A stretch of 64,000 nucleotides of DNA from contig DVGO01000060.1 of NCBI GenBank assembly GCA_018712645.1, positions 1 to 64,000 of the forward strand, read 5' to 3'. Of this stretch, positions 7,245-16,192 are shown one piece after another. The notes below the pieces were generated by a model. That model was given only the letters and a program-made list of their open reading frames with translations, was not told the origin of the DNA and made no database searches. The translations under genes and the position numbers were made by a program. The DNA comes from Candidatus Faecousia faecavium. GTDB lineage: Bacteria > Bacillota > Clostridia > Oscillospirales > Oscillospiraceae. The stretch's first letter is position 1. Every line of letters starts with the position of its first letter.

Positions 7245-9054
7245 TAAAACAACCTTCCGTAAGGACCTGACCCGGTTCTTCCCTCTGTGGGGTCTGTACG
7301 CATTGTGCCTGCTGCTGGGTCTGGTGCTGATTATGGACGAAAGAGAAAAATTCTGGATTGCCAACAACTTTGCCCAGCTTCCCCGGACTATGGCGGTAAT
7401 CAATTTGTTTTACGCTCTGGCAGCCGCAGCTGTGCTGTTTGGAGATCTGTACAACACCCGGATGTGCTATGGCCTGCATGCACTGCCCTTAAGCCGGCGC
7501 AGCTGGTTTGTCAGCCATATTCTGTCCGGGCTGTGCTTCAGCCTGATTCCCACCGCCATCATGGCAGTGGTGGCGCTGCCTATGCTGGCAGGAACGCCTA
7601 TGGAAAATGGCTGGCAACTAAGTCCCTACTGGTTCCTTATCAGTAATTTGCAGTATCTGTTCTTTTTCTCTCTGGCTGCGTTCTGCGTCCAGTGCGCAGG
7701 CAACTGGCTGGGGATGGCTGCGGTGTATGGCCTGCTGAACTTTGGCTCTTACATTATCTACATTCTGGTGAATTTCCTCTTTACCCCCCTGCTTCCCGGC
7801 GTGATTACCCCGTCGGACACCGCCAATCGGTTCTGCCCTGTGCTGATGCTGTCGGAGCGCTACCTGGAAACGGAGCAGGTCAGAACCCTGGACAGTAAGG
7901 GCATGGAGCAGATCACCGGCGGCAGCTTTACCATGGGAGATGCCTGGGGCTATCTGCTGGCTGCCGCTGCTGTGAGCCTGGTACTGCTGATTGGGGCGTA
8001 CCTGCTCTATCGCCGCCGGAAGCTGGAACGTGCGGGAGATTTTCTCGCCATCCGGCAGCTGGCTCCGGTGCTGGCAGTTGCCATGGCTCTGGCAGGTGCG
8101 GCAGCCTTCCAGGTGGTGTCGGTAAGCTTTGGCATTGCTACATCCTGGAATAGCGACTCCAAATATCAGATGCAGCTGTTCTTCTCCTTTGCATGCATGG
8201 CCATCTGCTGGTTTGCAGGGCAGATGCTGCTCAGCCGCAGCACCCAGGTATTTCGTTTGCGCCAGTGGGCCGGTCTGGCGGTTCTGACGGTGGTGATTGG
8301 GGCGGCTCTGGGTATGACCAAGCTGGATGTATTGGGAATTGCAGACTGGGTTCCTCAGCCGGAGGATGTACAGTCGGTAACATATTCTTTCAGTGCAGGC
8401 GACACCTTGGAAGATGAAGAAGGAATTGCCGACATGATTCAGCTGCACAATCTGTGCCTGAAAGAGAAGCTGACCTATGAACAGGTAAACAGAGAACGGC
8501 AGAAATTTTATGAAGAGCATCCCACGGAGGAATACCCCTACGACTACCTGGATGTGGATTTGGCTTACAGCTTAAAGAACGGTCATACTGCTAAACGCAG
8601 ATACTACCTGCCCATGGATGCAGAAGGCAGCGAAATTATCAAGCACTACAGCGGCACCATCGGAGCCATCTTTGATAACTGCTATTCCATGCAGGATATA
8701 CATACCTCCCAGGATCTGCTGGCCTATGTACAAAAGCCTCAGCGCATCATTTTTGACGGCCACGAGGTAGAAGAAGAATACCTGACCGCAGAAAATCTGG
8801 AACGTTTGCTCCAGGCCATCATCGCCGACAGTGAAGCCGGTACCCTTTCTCAGATTTCTACCTTCCATCCTTTCCAGGAAATGGTGGCAGAAGACGGAAC
8901 GATGTACACTGCTGGCCTGTTCTGGCTGGATGTAAGCCTGTCCGATGAAAAGAATTTCTATCTGAACTTTTTTATGGACAGTGAAAATATACTGGCCTGG
9001 GGCGAAAGCGTGGGCATTTCCGAAAATATGCTGATGAATTATTACTACGGATAA
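7219..9054 (+). CDS. ABC transporter permease with large C-terminal soluble domain
   Basis: The first 380 residues contain about seven hydrophobic segments (for example LWGLYALCLLLGLVLIMD and YLLAAAAVSLVLLIGAYLLY). They are followed by a hydrophilic region of about 230 residues with no motif I recognise. The gene overlaps the ATPase gene by 26 bases, and GGGAGG precedes the ATG, so the two proteins are almost certainly partners. The arrangement resembles the YtrA-type export operons of Firmicutes. The 611-residue length is larger than most ABC-2 permeases because of the C-terminal part, which may lie outside the membrane. Confidence 0.85.
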   Translation: MPSKTSFFNKTTFRKDLTRFFPLWGLYALCLLLGLVLIMDEREKFWIANNFAQLPRTMAVINLFYALAAAAVLFGDLYNTRMCYGLHALPLSRRSWFVSHILSGLCFSLIPTAIMAVVALPMLAGTPMENGWQLSPYWFLISNLQYLFFFSLAAFCVQCAGNWLGMAAVYGLLNFGSYIIYILVNFLFTPLLPGVITPSDTANRFCPVLMLSERYLETEQVRTLDSKGMEQITGGSFTMGDAWGYLLAAAAVSLVLLIGAYLLYRRRKLERAGDFLAIRQLAPVLAVAMALAGAAAFQVVSVSFGIATSWNSDSKYQMQLFFSFACMAICWFAGQMLLSRSTQVFRLRQWAGLAVLTVVIGAALGMTKLDVLGIADWVPQPEDVQSVTYSFSAGDTLEDEEGIADMIQLHNLCLKEKLTYEQVNRERQKFYEEHPTEEYPYDYLDVDLAYSLKNGHTAKRRYYLPMDAEGSEIIKHYSGTIGAIFDNCYSMQDIHTSQDLLAYVQKPQRIIFDGHEVEEEYLTAENLERLLQAIIADSEAGTLSQISTFHPFQEMVAEDGTMYTAGLFWLDVSLSDEKNFYLNFFMDSENILAWGESVGISENMLMNYYYG

Positions 9055-9064
9055 CTTACAACAC

Positions 9065-9101
9065 AAAAACTCCCCGATTTCCAGCGGAAACCGGGGAGTT
9101 T
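9065..9101. terminator. Bidirectional terminator
   Basis: AAAACTCCCCG and CGGGGAGTTTT arms enclose a hairpin with T-runs on both strands, between the convergent ABC permease gene and the nucleobase permease gene. Confidence 0.9.
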
Positions 9102-9110
9102 TATTATTTT

Positions 9111-10517
9111 TTACGCATCAACCTTGGCTTCTTCCTTGGGAAGCAGCACGTTGAGCAAAATGGCCATCAGAGCAGCGGGGACGATGCCGGAGCCGCCGAA
9201 TACCAGAGACACAAACTCCGGTGCCTGGTTCAGGATGCCGGTGTTGGCGCCGATGCCGTAGCCCAGGCCCAGGGCAACGGACACAATGCTCAGATTCCGG
9301 GCAGTCAACGGCTCCCGGGTAATCAGCTGGATACCGCTGATGACGATGGAGGAGAACATCATTACCGCAGCGCCGCCCAGAACGGACTGGGGCATGATAG
9401 ACACCAGAGCGCCCAGCTTGGGAATCAGGCCGCACAGCACCAGGAAGATGCCGCCGGTGGCCAGAGCAAACCGGTTGACCACCTTGGTCATGGTCACCAG
9501 ACCCACGTTCTGGCTGAAGGAAGTGTTGGGCAGCACGCCGAAGATGGCGGCGAAGCTGGAGCCCAGACCGTCACACATAACGCCGCCGGCCAGCTCCTTG
9601 TCGGTAGCTTCCCGGTTCAGGCCGCCTACCATAACGCCGGAGATATCGCCCACGGTCTCCACAGCGGTGACGATGAACATAATCATCACCGGAGCAATGG
9701 CCCGCATGTCAAACACCGGCTTGATGGGCATCAGCTCCGGCAGGGCAAACCAGCTGGCCTGGGCCACTTTGTCCCAGTTCAGCACCCAGGCTTTGGTGTA
9801 CTCCACGCCCTCGGCGGTGACACCGGTGGTGGGCAGAACCAGAGCCATGATAAAGGCCGCAATGTAACCGGCAACAATGCCCACCAGAATGGCGGCGGAG
9901 CCCAGGAAGCCCTTGCTGGTGTGCTTGACCACCAGAATGACCACCAGCACCAGCAGTGCCAGAAACAGGTTCTCCATGGAGCCAAAGTCCGGCGCAGCAT
10001 TGCCGCCGCCGAAGGAGTTAACGCCCACGGAAATCAGGCTCAGACCGATGGACAGCACCACCGTGCCGGTGACCACAGCGGGGAAGAATTTGCGCAGAGG
10101 CTTCAGGAAAAAGCCCAGCACCGTCTCAAACAGACCGCCCAGAATGGATGCGCCCATAATGGCACCGTAGGCCAGCACGCCGCCGCCCATGGAAGCGGTA
10201 ACGGAGTTGAATACGCCGATGAAGCCGGAGGAAGTACCCATGATGATGGGCACTTTGCCGCCCACCGGGCCTACCGCGTACAGCTGCACCAGGGTCACAA
10301 TACCGGCAACCAGCATGGCGTTTTGCAGCAGGCTGACCTGCAGATGGGCAAACTCGCCGCCGGTGAGGCCGCAGGCGCTGGTGATAATCAGCAGGGGGGT
10401 CAGGTTGCCCACGAACATGGCCAGCACATGCTGCAAGCCCAGAGGGAACGCCTGACGCAGCGGCATTTTGCCTTCAAACTGAAAGGCTTCCGGTGCCACT
10501 TTGAATTCCTTTTTCAT
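9111..10517 (-). CDS. NCS2-family nucleobase permease, probably xanthine/urate type
   Basis: This 468-residue integral membrane protein has about 12-14 hydrophobic segments and the NCS2 signature LPNTSFSQNVGLV, which resembles urate and xanthine permeases more than uracil carriers. It would import a purine base by proton or sodium symport. Start choice: the promoter -10 box lies at 10552-10557, so an in-frame upstream ATG at 10553 would fall inside the promoter; the ATG at 10515-10517 has GAGAGGT at proper spacing. No purine riboswitch was seen in the short leader. It ends at a shared bidirectional terminator. Confidence 0.9.
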   Translation of the reverse strand: MKKEFKVAPEAFQFEGKMPLRQAFPLGLQHVLAMFVGNLTPLLIITSACGLTGGEFAHLQVSLLQNAMLVAGIVTLVQLYAVGPVGGKVPIIMGTSSGFIGVFNSVTASMGGGVLAYGAIMGASILGGLFETVLGFFLKPLRKFFPAVVTGTVVLSIGLSLISVGVNSFGGGNAAPDFGSMENLFLALLVLVVILVVKHTSKGFLGSAAILVGIVAGYIAAFIMALVLPTTGVTAEGVEYTKAWVLNWDKVAQASWFALPELMPIKPVFDMRAIAPVMIMFIVTAVETVGDISGVMVGGLNREATDKELAGGVMCDGLGSSFAAIFGVLPNTSFSQNVGLVTMTKVVNRFALATGGIFLVLCGLIPKLGALVSIMPQSVLGGAAVMMFSSIVISGIQLITREPLTARNLSIVSVALGLGYGIGANTGILNQAPEFVSLVFGGSGIVPAALMAILLNVLLPKEEAKVDA

Positions 10518-10551
10518 GACAAAACCTCTCTTTATTTCAGAAGATGGTTTC

Positions 10552-10580
10552 ATTATAACAAAGGGATTTCCTGGTGTAAA
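10552..10580 (-). promoter_or_regulatory. Promoter of the NCS2 permease gene
   Basis: TTTACA (10575-10580) and TATAAT (10552-10557) are 17 bases apart on the minus strand. Confidence 0.8.
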
Positions 10581-10654
10581 TTCTGAATAGTACCGATTTT
10601 TCCCGATAAATTTCCAGATATTATCAGCAATTTCACAGTTTCTTCATTTTTTGC

Positions 10655-11422
10655 TTACAATGTAAGGACCAAGCCAGTGGAAAGATCATGCAGCCGGGGG
10701 CCCATTTTTTCCCCCAGCAGGGCAAACTGGGCCTGCCCGGTACAGTGACCGGTGTAGTACACCGTGGGAAGACTTAGCAGGGTGTGGGCGGTTTCTTCCA
10801 GCACCTCCCGGCGATGTTCCTTCATCAGGTGAAAGCCGCCGATGAAAACATCCGGGCGGAAAAACTGGACAATGTTTCCAATGCCCCGGTGGGAGCAGCC
10901 GCTGAGGAGAATGGTCTTTTCCCCTTCTTTTAAGGTTACATAACACTCGTGACGAAAGTCCTCGGCAGCCGGGGGATTCCCTGCCTGCATCCCCTCTTTG
11001 GGAATGGGAGCGGCGCGGGAAATGCTTGCGTGCAATGTAATGCCCTCTGCCAGGGAGCGATCTCCGTCCACCATTACCAGCCGGGAGGAATTTTGCAGCG
11101 CCGGATTCAGGCCGATATCCTTGCCGGATGCATTGAAGTGGGGCTGGAAGGCAAACTTGCTCAGGTACACCGGGGCGGTTTGGTTGATTTCCAGAAACCA
11201 CTTCAGCCCCCCGCCGTGGTCGAAGTGACCGTGGGAAATCACCGCCAAGGTCACGGCCCCCAGGTCGATACCCAATTTTTCTGCGTTCCGGGCAAAGGCA
11301 TCGCTTTGGCCCATGTCAAAGAGGATTTTTTCCTTCCCGGTTTCGATGTACAGGCTCAGGCCGTGCTCTGCAATCAGGGAAGGGGTAAGGGTGGTGTTTT
11401 CGGTCAGTACGGTGAGATTCAT
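10655..11422 (-). CDS. Metallo-beta-lactamase-fold hydrolase (COG1237-like)
   Basis: The 255-residue protein contains the metal-binding motif SHGHFDHGGG near residues 63-72, then GCSHRGIGN and a late YYTGHCTG. This pattern is seen in the family annotated as dihydropterin ribofuranosylaminobenzene phosphate synthases in archaea and of unknown function in bacteria. It is therefore a cytosolic metal-dependent hydrolase whose substrate cannot be given. It overlaps the upstream YgjP-type gene by four bases and is the last gene of a def-ygjP-MBL operon. Confidence 0.85.
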   Translation of the reverse strand: MNLTVLTENTTLTPSLIAEHGLSLYIETGKEKILFDMGQSDAFARNAEKLGIDLGAVTLAVISHGHFDHGGGLKWFLEINQTAPVYLSKFAFQPHFNASGKDIGLNPALQNSSRLVMVDGDRSLAEGITLHASISRAAPIPKEGMQAGNPPAAEDFRHECYVTLKEGEKTILLSGCSHRGIGNIVQFFRPDVFIGGFHLMKEHRREVLEETAHTLLSLPTVYYTGHCTGQAQFALLGEKMGPRLHDLSTGLVLTL

Positions 11423-11976
11423 GCGTCCTCCTTACTGGGCAGCCGGGCGATGAGGGCGCCGCCCTGGTCTTTCAGCCATTGCCTGCGCTGGCGGTAATCC
11501 GGCAGAATCCGCTCCACTTCCGCCCAGAATTGGGCCGAGTGGTTCATTTCCTTCCGGTGACACAGCTCATGCACCACCACATATTGGCGCACTTGGGGTG
11601 GAGTGAGCATCAGCAGACAGTTAAAGTTTAAGTTCCCTGCCCCGGAACAGCTGCCCCACCGGCCCCGCTGGCTGCGGATGGTAATGCGCCCATAGGATAC
11701 CCCAACCAAGGGAGCGTAGAATTCTGCCAAACGGGGAATTTCCTGGGCGGCCTGGGATACCAGGGCTTTTCGCTCTTCTTCGGTCAGTTTCGGCAGCCGG
11801 GGCTGGGCGGCGATTTTATTCAGCTGGGCTTCCAGCCAGTTCTCGTGCTCCTGAACAAATCGCCGTACTTGGTTCAGTGGCAGCCGCCGGGGACAGCGCA
11901 CCAGAACCTTTCCCTCCTGGGTTACCTGGAGGGAAATGGTTTTTCGCTGGGAGCGGACAATTTCGTAGGGAATCAT
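11419..11976 (-). CDS. YgjP-type putative metal-dependent hydrolase
   Basis: This 185-residue protein has the C-terminal zinc-peptidase signature HELCHRKEMNHSAQFW (HExxH plus a downstream histidine) and the conserved RGRWGSCS stretch of the YgjP/WLM-related family. Family function is poorly known. The ATG at 11974-11976 overlaps the stop of the deformylase gene as ATGA, indicating translational coupling. A longer upstream frame exists but would run inside the deformylase gene and lacks a ribosome binding site. Confidence 0.88.
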   Translation of the reverse strand: MIPYEIVRSQRKTISLQVTQEGKVLVRCPRRLPLNQVRRFVQEHENWLEAQLNKIAAQPRLPKLTEEERKALVSQAAQEIPRLAEFYAPLVGVSYGRITIRSQRGRWGSCSGAGNLNFNCLLMLTPPQVRQYVVVHELCHRKEMNHSAQFWAEVERILPDYRQRRQWLKDQGGALIARLPSKEDA

Positions 11977-12386
11977 ATCAGCACCCCGTTGCAGTGGTCG
12001 ATTTCGTGCTGCAGAATCTGGGCGGGGAAGCCGGAAAAAGTCTGAATCCGGGTTTGAAAGGCGCTGTTTTGGTAGCGTACCTTGATTTTCCGGTAACGGC
12101 GGCACTTCCGGGGGCCGCCCAGCAAAGACAAGCAGCTTTCCTCGGTTTCGTAAGGCTCCCAGGTTTTCAGGATTTCCGGATTAAACAGCACCTGACAGCT
12201 GCCCTCATTGTCAAAGACCACAATCCGCTTGGTTACGCCGATCATATTGGCAGCCATACCCACGCAGGTTTCCCGGTGGGCAAGCAAGGTATCCAGCAGA
12301 TCCTGGGCGACGGGCAAGTCTTCCGCAGCGGCGGGAGTGGAAACCCGGGCCAGCAGAATGGGGTCGTGAATCAGTTCTCGTACCAT
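11973..12386 (-). CDS. def: Peptide deformylase (short clostridial form)
   Basis: The protein would remove the N-formyl group from nascent polypeptides using a bound metal ion. Motif I is the divergent CVGMAANMIGV, motif II is EESCLSL with the metal-ligand cysteine, and motif III is QHEIDHCNG with both histidines and the catalytic glutamate. At 137 residues it is shorter than the 150-200 of classical enzymes, which fits the short Def group of Clostridia. AGGAGG lies upstream of the ATG. It is the first gene of a three-gene minus-strand operon. No fmt is adjacent, and another deformylase may exist elsewhere. Confidence 0.9.
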   Translation of the reverse strand: MVRELIHDPILLARVSTPAAAEDLPVAQDLLDTLLAHRETCVGMAANMIGVTKRIVVFDNEGSCQVLFNPEILKTWEPYETEESCLSLLGGPRKCRRYRKIKVRYQNSAFQTRIQTFSGFPAQILQHEIDHCNGVLI

Positions 12387-12471
12387 GGCAAAAGCCTCCT
12401 TGGGTCATTTCCTGCATTATACCACAGCCGGGAAAGGGGCGCAACGGTGGGAAAAATGCCGGGGATTTTCC

Positions 12472-12500
12472 TTGACATCTTCTGACAGGGAAGTATAATA
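12472..12500 (+). promoter_or_regulatory. Consensus promoter of the PTS-IIC-like gene
   Basis: TTGACA (12472-12477), 17 bases, TATAAT (12495-12500): a perfect sigma-A promoter 34 bases before the ATG. Confidence 0.9.
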
Positions 12501-12533
12501 ATGCCAAACAAAAGCTGGAAAGAGGAGACTTTC

Positions 12534-13640
12534 ATGGACAAACTGAAAAAATTTTTCCTGCGCAAAGACGTGGTATTTACCATGCAGCGCTACGGAATTG
12601 ATGCCCTTGGAGCCATGGCCCAGGGCCTGTTCTGCACGCTGTTGGTGGGCACCATTCTCAACACCATCGGTCAGCAGTTCGGCATTGCTTTCCTGAACCA
12701 GGTCATCGTCACCATTGGCTCCGGAGAGGGGGCGGCTTCCTACACCATCGGCGGTCTGGCCTCGGCTATGGTGGGCCCGGGCATCGCCATTGCCATTGGC
12801 TTTGCCCTGCACTGCCCGCCTATGGTGCTGTTTTCCCTGATTCCTGTGGGATTTGCCGCCAACGCCATGGGCGGCGCCGGGGGGCCGTTGTCTGTATACT
12901 TCGTGGCCATCGTAGCGGCGGAGTGCGGCAAGCTGGTATCCAAGGAGACCCGGGTTGACATTCTGGTGACCCCCATTGTCACCATTCTGGCAGGCATCGG
13001 CTTTGCCTGGCTGGTGGCGGCTCCCATCGGTGCTGCTGCCGCAGCAGTGGGTGACTTCGTCAAGTGGGCCACGGTGCTGCAGCCGTTCTTCATGGGCATT
13101 CTGGTGTCGGTGGTCATTGGCGTTGCCCTGACATTGCCCATTTCCTCCGCTGCCATCTGTGCCGCTCTGGGACTGACCGGGCTGGCAGGCGGCGCTGCTG
13201 TGGCCGGCTGCTGTGCCCAGATGGTGGGATTCGCCGTCATGAGCTTCCGGGAAAATCGCTGGGGCGGCCTGGTTGCCCAGGGCGTAGGCACCAGCATGCT
13301 GCAAATGCCCAACATTGTGAAAAACCCCAGAATCTGGATTCCTCCCACGCTGGCTTCTGCCATCACCGGTCCTCTGGCTACCTGCCTGTTCCACCTGGAG
13401 ATGAACGGCGCTGCTGTGTCCTCCGGCATGGGCACCTGCGGCTTTGTGGGCCAGATCGGTGTGTACACCGGATGGGTCAATGACATTGCCGCCGGGGTGA
13501 AAACCGGCATCACTGCCATGGACTGGATTGGCCTGGTGCTGATCTGCTTCGTGCTGCCGGCAGTGCTGAGTACCATTTTTTGCCAGATTCTGCGCAAGTG
13601 GGGCTGGATTCAGGAGAACGACCTGAAATTGGACCTGTAA
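12534..13640 (+). CDS. PTS_EIIC_2-type membrane transport protein
   Basis: The 368-residue protein is hydrophobic throughout, with about ten membrane segments and the glycine/alanine-rich conserved regions of the PTS EIIC type 2 Pfam family (for example SAAICAALGLTGLAGGAAVA and MNGAAVSSGMGTCGFVG). Members are annotated as PTS sugar IIC subunits but usually lack adjacent IIA or IIB domains, as here, so true phosphotransferase function is unproven. The start is set by GAGGAG six bases before the ATG and by a consensus promoter overlapping the longer frame. A strong terminator follows. Confidence 0.82.
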   Translation: MDKLKKFFLRKDVVFTMQRYGIDALGAMAQGLFCTLLVGTILNTIGQQFGIAFLNQVIVTIGSGEGAASYTIGGLASAMVGPGIAIAIGFALHCPPMVLFSLIPVGFAANAMGGAGGPLSVYFVAIVAAECGKLVSKETRVDILVTPIVTILAGIGFAWLVAAPIGAAAAAVGDFVKWATVLQPFFMGILVSVVIGVALTLPISSAAICAALGLTGLAGGAAVAGCCAQMVGFAVMSFRENRWGGLVAQGVGTSMLQMPNIVKNPRIWIPPTLASAITGPLATCLFHLEMNGAAVSSGMGTCGFVGQIGVYTGWVNDIAAGVKTGITAMDWIGLVLICFVLPAVLSTIFCQILRKWGWIQENDLKLDL

Positions 13641-13658
13641 TTTTTGAATATTGGGAAC

Positions 13659-13701
13659 AAAATCACCTCCCGGCGCATACCATGCCGGGAGGTGATTTTT
13701 T
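13659..13701 (+). terminator. Terminator whose 3' arm contains the next gene's ribosome binding site
   Basis: AAAATCACCTCCCGGC and GCCGGGAGGTGATTTT arms form a 16-bp stem followed by T residues, a textbook terminator after the IIC-like gene. The 3' arm contains GGGAGGTG, correctly spaced from the TTG at 13700-13702. Confidence 0.85.
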
Positions 13702-14629
13702 GGCTATCGTTCAGACCGATGTTCCCATAACCAGCGGGGGGTGCCGGGAAGCGGTGCAGGCGCTCACTGCCCGGTACCCTTTTCTTCGCAGCCGGGTGCT
13801 GACCCAGAGTGCCTTCGGAAATTCCATCTGCGCCCTGTCTCTGGGAGAAGGGGAGCGGAACGTGATCTACAGCGCCGCCTTCCATGCCAACGAGTGGATT
13901 ACCACTCTGGTGCTGCTGAAATTCGCAGAAGAACTGGCACAGGCTTACGAAACCGGCGGGAAACTCTACGGTGTGCCCGCCAAGACCATTCTGAAAGCAT
14001 CCACCACCCATCTGGTTCCCATGGTCAACCCCGACGGGGTGGATCTGGTAACCGGGGCAACGGAACCGGGAACGCTTCCCTATGTCGCTGCCCGGCAGAT
14101 TGCCGACAATTTCCCAGCTATTCCCTTCCCCAACGGGTGGAAAGCCAATATGCTGGGGGTGGACCCCAATTTGCAGTATCCCGCCCGGTGGCTGCTGGCC
14201 CGGGAAATCAAATTCCGCCAGGGCTTTGACCGCCCTGCCCCCCGGGACTATGTGGGCCGGGCGCCACTGAGCCAGCGGGAGTCCATCGCCATGGCGGAGC
14301 TTACCGAGGAAGTAAATCCGGAGCTGGTGCTGGCCTACCATACCCAGGGCAAGGTGATTTACTGGCAGTTTCAGGATTACCAGGTACCCGGCGCCCGGGA
14401 ACTGGCGGAGGAATTTTCCCGGATCAGCGGGTACGAACTGGAGGATGCGCCCTATGAATCCAGCTTTGCCGGGTATAAGGACTGGTTTATCCAAAGTTTC
14501 CGCCGTCCGGGCTTTACCATTGAGTGCGGCCTGGGGGAAAGCCCACTGCCCTTGTCCCAATTCGAGGAAATCTACCAGGCAAATCTGGGCATTCTGGTCA
14601 CCGCCGCCCTGGGACTGCCGAAGAAATAA
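13700..14629 (+). CDS. M14-family zinc carboxypeptidase (gamma-D-glutamyl-diaminopimelate type)
   Basis: The protein is a zinc peptidase of the carboxypeptidase A clan. SAAFHANEWITTLVL supplies the HxxE zinc ligands, NPDGVDLV is the conserved arginine/asparagine-side segment, AYHTQG gives the third ligand, and FTIECGLGE holds the catalytic glutamate. This pattern resembles bacterial enzymes that cut muropeptides (ENP1/MpaA-like). No signal peptide is visible, which would fit recycling of wall peptides in the cytoplasm. Start choice is uncertain: TTG at 13700 has GGGAGGTG at good spacing, while an ATG at 13682 lies inside the terminator loop without a site. Length is 309 residues from the TTG. 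Confidence 0.85.
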   Translation: MAIVQTDVPITSGGCREAVQALTARYPFLRSRVLTQSAFGNSICALSLGEGERNVIYSAAFHANEWITTLVLLKFAEELAQAYETGGKLYGVPAKTILKASTTHLVPMVNPDGVDLVTGATEPGTLPYVAARQIADNFPAIPFPNGWKANMLGVDPNLQYPARWLLAREIKFRQGFDRPAPRDYVGRAPLSQRESIAMAELTEEVNPELVLAYHTQGKVIYWQFQDYQVPGARELAEEFSRISGYELEDAPYESSFAGYKDWFIQSFRRPGFTIECGLGESPLPLSQFEEIYQANLGILVTAALGLPKK

Positions 14630-14814
14630 ATCAGGGAGCGAAACCAAGGTTTCGCTCTCGAAGGGGCTTTCTTTCCCATGCGCTCCGCAATGCAGATACA
14701 GGAAGGAAACTGGGCAAAGGGGTCAGGCACCATCAGTGCCGCCATGAAGAATTTGAATTGATTTCCGTTGAACTTGCCCATAGTTTCCGTATGGTTTCCT
14801 CAATTCCTGTAATC

Positions 14815-15597
14815 TTATTTGGAAATGGCCCAGATATTGCGGATCTGGTCTTCCAGCTCCTCGTAGCTCCACAGCCGCTGGGATCGCAGGCGGCTGTTGG
14901 GGTCATTGACCCGGAAATTCCCGTCTTCTACTCCGGTAAGTACAATATAATGTCCGGAAGATGTGAAGTCGCCCGGCCCCATGGACAGAATCACCGGGAA
15001 TCCGGCTTCCAGGGCGTCGGTGATTTTCTTCTTTACCAGGGGCAGCTCCTTGGCCTGCAAGCCCAGTTTTCCGGCACCCTCGCTGATCAGCGTCCAGGAA
15101 GAACCGGCGCCTGCTTCGTAGTAGCCTTCCCGTTGGGCAAATTTGGCAATCTGGTCCGGGCTCATTGTGGGATCTCCTGTGAGATAGTAACCGGCCATGG
15201 CCAGGCAGGTGGGGCCGCAGCCGGTAACGGCGATGCAGCTGCTGCCGTATTTTTCATAGCCCCACATGGGGTCCCACTGCAAAAACAAAGGTACGCCCTT
15301 ACTGATGTCGTAGCTGCTTAAGTCCACGGTTTGTTTTTTCCGGAAGGGGTAGTTCAGAACAAAATCCTTGGTTTCCGGGTTGGCTTCGTAAAGATCAATC
15401 ATGTATTGCGGGTATTCGCCGAAGGAGATGCCTTTTTCGTCGGCATATGCCTTGATTTCCAGCTCCGCCTGGCTGTGCTCCACCCAGCCGAAGGACACAT
15501 CCCGGTACAGGTTGTACAGGGGCTTGGCGCCCATCAGCCCAATCAGCAGCACCGCCAGCACGGTCAGCAGAACAAACAGACCCGTTTTCTTTTTCAT
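14815..15597 (-). CDS. C39-like cysteine peptidase, membrane-anchored
   Basis: The 260-residue protein starts with a signal-anchor (KKKTGLFVLLTVLAVLLIGL). It then shows the C39_2 peptidase fold: LFLQWDPMWGYEKYGSS, the nucleophile region TGCGPTCLAMAGYYLTGDP, and SSGHYIVLTGVEDG with the catalytic histidine, followed by VNDPNS. Such proteins are extracytoplasmic papain-like peptidases of unknown substrate. The ATG at 15595-15597 follows AAGGATGG and gives a proper signal sequence; an upstream in-frame ATG does not. A homologous domain is common in Firmicutes surface proteins. Confidence 0.88.
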   Translation of the reverse strand: MKKKTGLFVLLTVLAVLLIGLMGAKPLYNLYRDVSFGWVEHSQAELEIKAYADEKGISFGEYPQYMIDLYEANPETKDFVLNYPFRKKQTVDLSSYDISKGVPLFLQWDPMWGYEKYGSSCIAVTGCGPTCLAMAGYYLTGDPTMSPDQIAKFAQREGYYEAGAGSSWTLISEGAGKLGLQAKELPLVKKKITDALEAGFPVILSMGPGDFTSSGHYIVLTGVEDGNFRVNDPNSRLRSQRLWSYEELEDQIRNIWAISK

Positions 15598-15687
15598 GGG
15601 TATCACCATCCTTTTCGATTGGCGATATTGTATCACAACAATGCTTAGGAAGTCTTTTTGTACAGTTTAAGATTTGCTTATTTTTTG

Positions 15688-15717
15688 CAAAAAAAGAGGA
15701 GAGCACCAGGCTCTCCT
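15688..15717 (-). terminator. Terminator after the Nudix gene
   Basis: AGGAGAGC/GCTCTCCT arms, followed on the minus strand by C and seven T residues, eight bases after the Nudix stop. Confidence 0.85.
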
Positions 15718-15724
15718 CCTTGGA

Positions 15725-16192
15725 TCATCGTATTTTCTCGCCGTTGAGCACTGCTTCCACCAGGGTATCTCCCTCATAGCGCAGGGTCAGCAGGAAGAAG
15801 GGGGCGTCCTGCCACAGCAGATCCAGAAAAATCTGATCCCCTTCCCATTTGGGAAGCTGATCCAGAAACTCCCGGCTGACCCACTGGAGCTGTCCCTCGT
15901 CGCACTCTTTCAGCTGCCCCTCAAAGCCGTCAGCGGTGAACAGGTACATGTACTCCCCTTCGCAGCAGCTGTTCAGGAAGGTCACCACACCCCGGCAGCG
16001 CCAGGAGGTGAGGGTCAGACCGGTCTCTTCCTTGGCTTCCCGGAGCAGGCACTGTTCCGGGCTTTCCTCGTTTTCAAACTTGCCGCCGATGCCGATCCAT
16101 TTGTCTTTGTTGATGTCGTTTTTCTTCTTCACCCGGTGGAGCATCAGAACCTGATCTCCTTGGGTTACATAACACAACGTGGTATTAAGCAT
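15725..16192 (-). CDS. Nudix hydrolase, MutT/8-oxo-dGTPase-like
   Basis: The 155-residue protein contains the Nudix box GGKFENEESPEQCLLREA followed by KEETGLTL, with all catalytic glutamates. The N-terminal LCYVTQGDQVLMLHRVKK and tryptophan-containing W-x-G-IGGKFE context resemble the Firmicutes 8-oxo-dGTP diphosphatase group that cleans the nucleotide pool. Substrate is inferred only. The gene overlaps the upstream lipid kinase gene by eight bases, so the two are co-transcribed. Confidence 0.9.
   Translation of the reverse strand: MLNTTLCYVTQGDQVLMLHRVKKKNDINKDKWIGIGGKFENEESPEQCLLREAKEETGLTLTSWRCRGVVTFLNSCCEGEYMYLFTADGFEGQLKECDEGQLQWVSREFLDQLPKWEGDQIFLDLLWQDAPFFLLTLRYEGDTLVEAVLNGEKIR

Noticed and set aside
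9111..10580. A purine riboswitch for the NCS2 permease
   Set aside because: The -10 box lies about 35 bases before the start codon, leaving no room for an aptamer.
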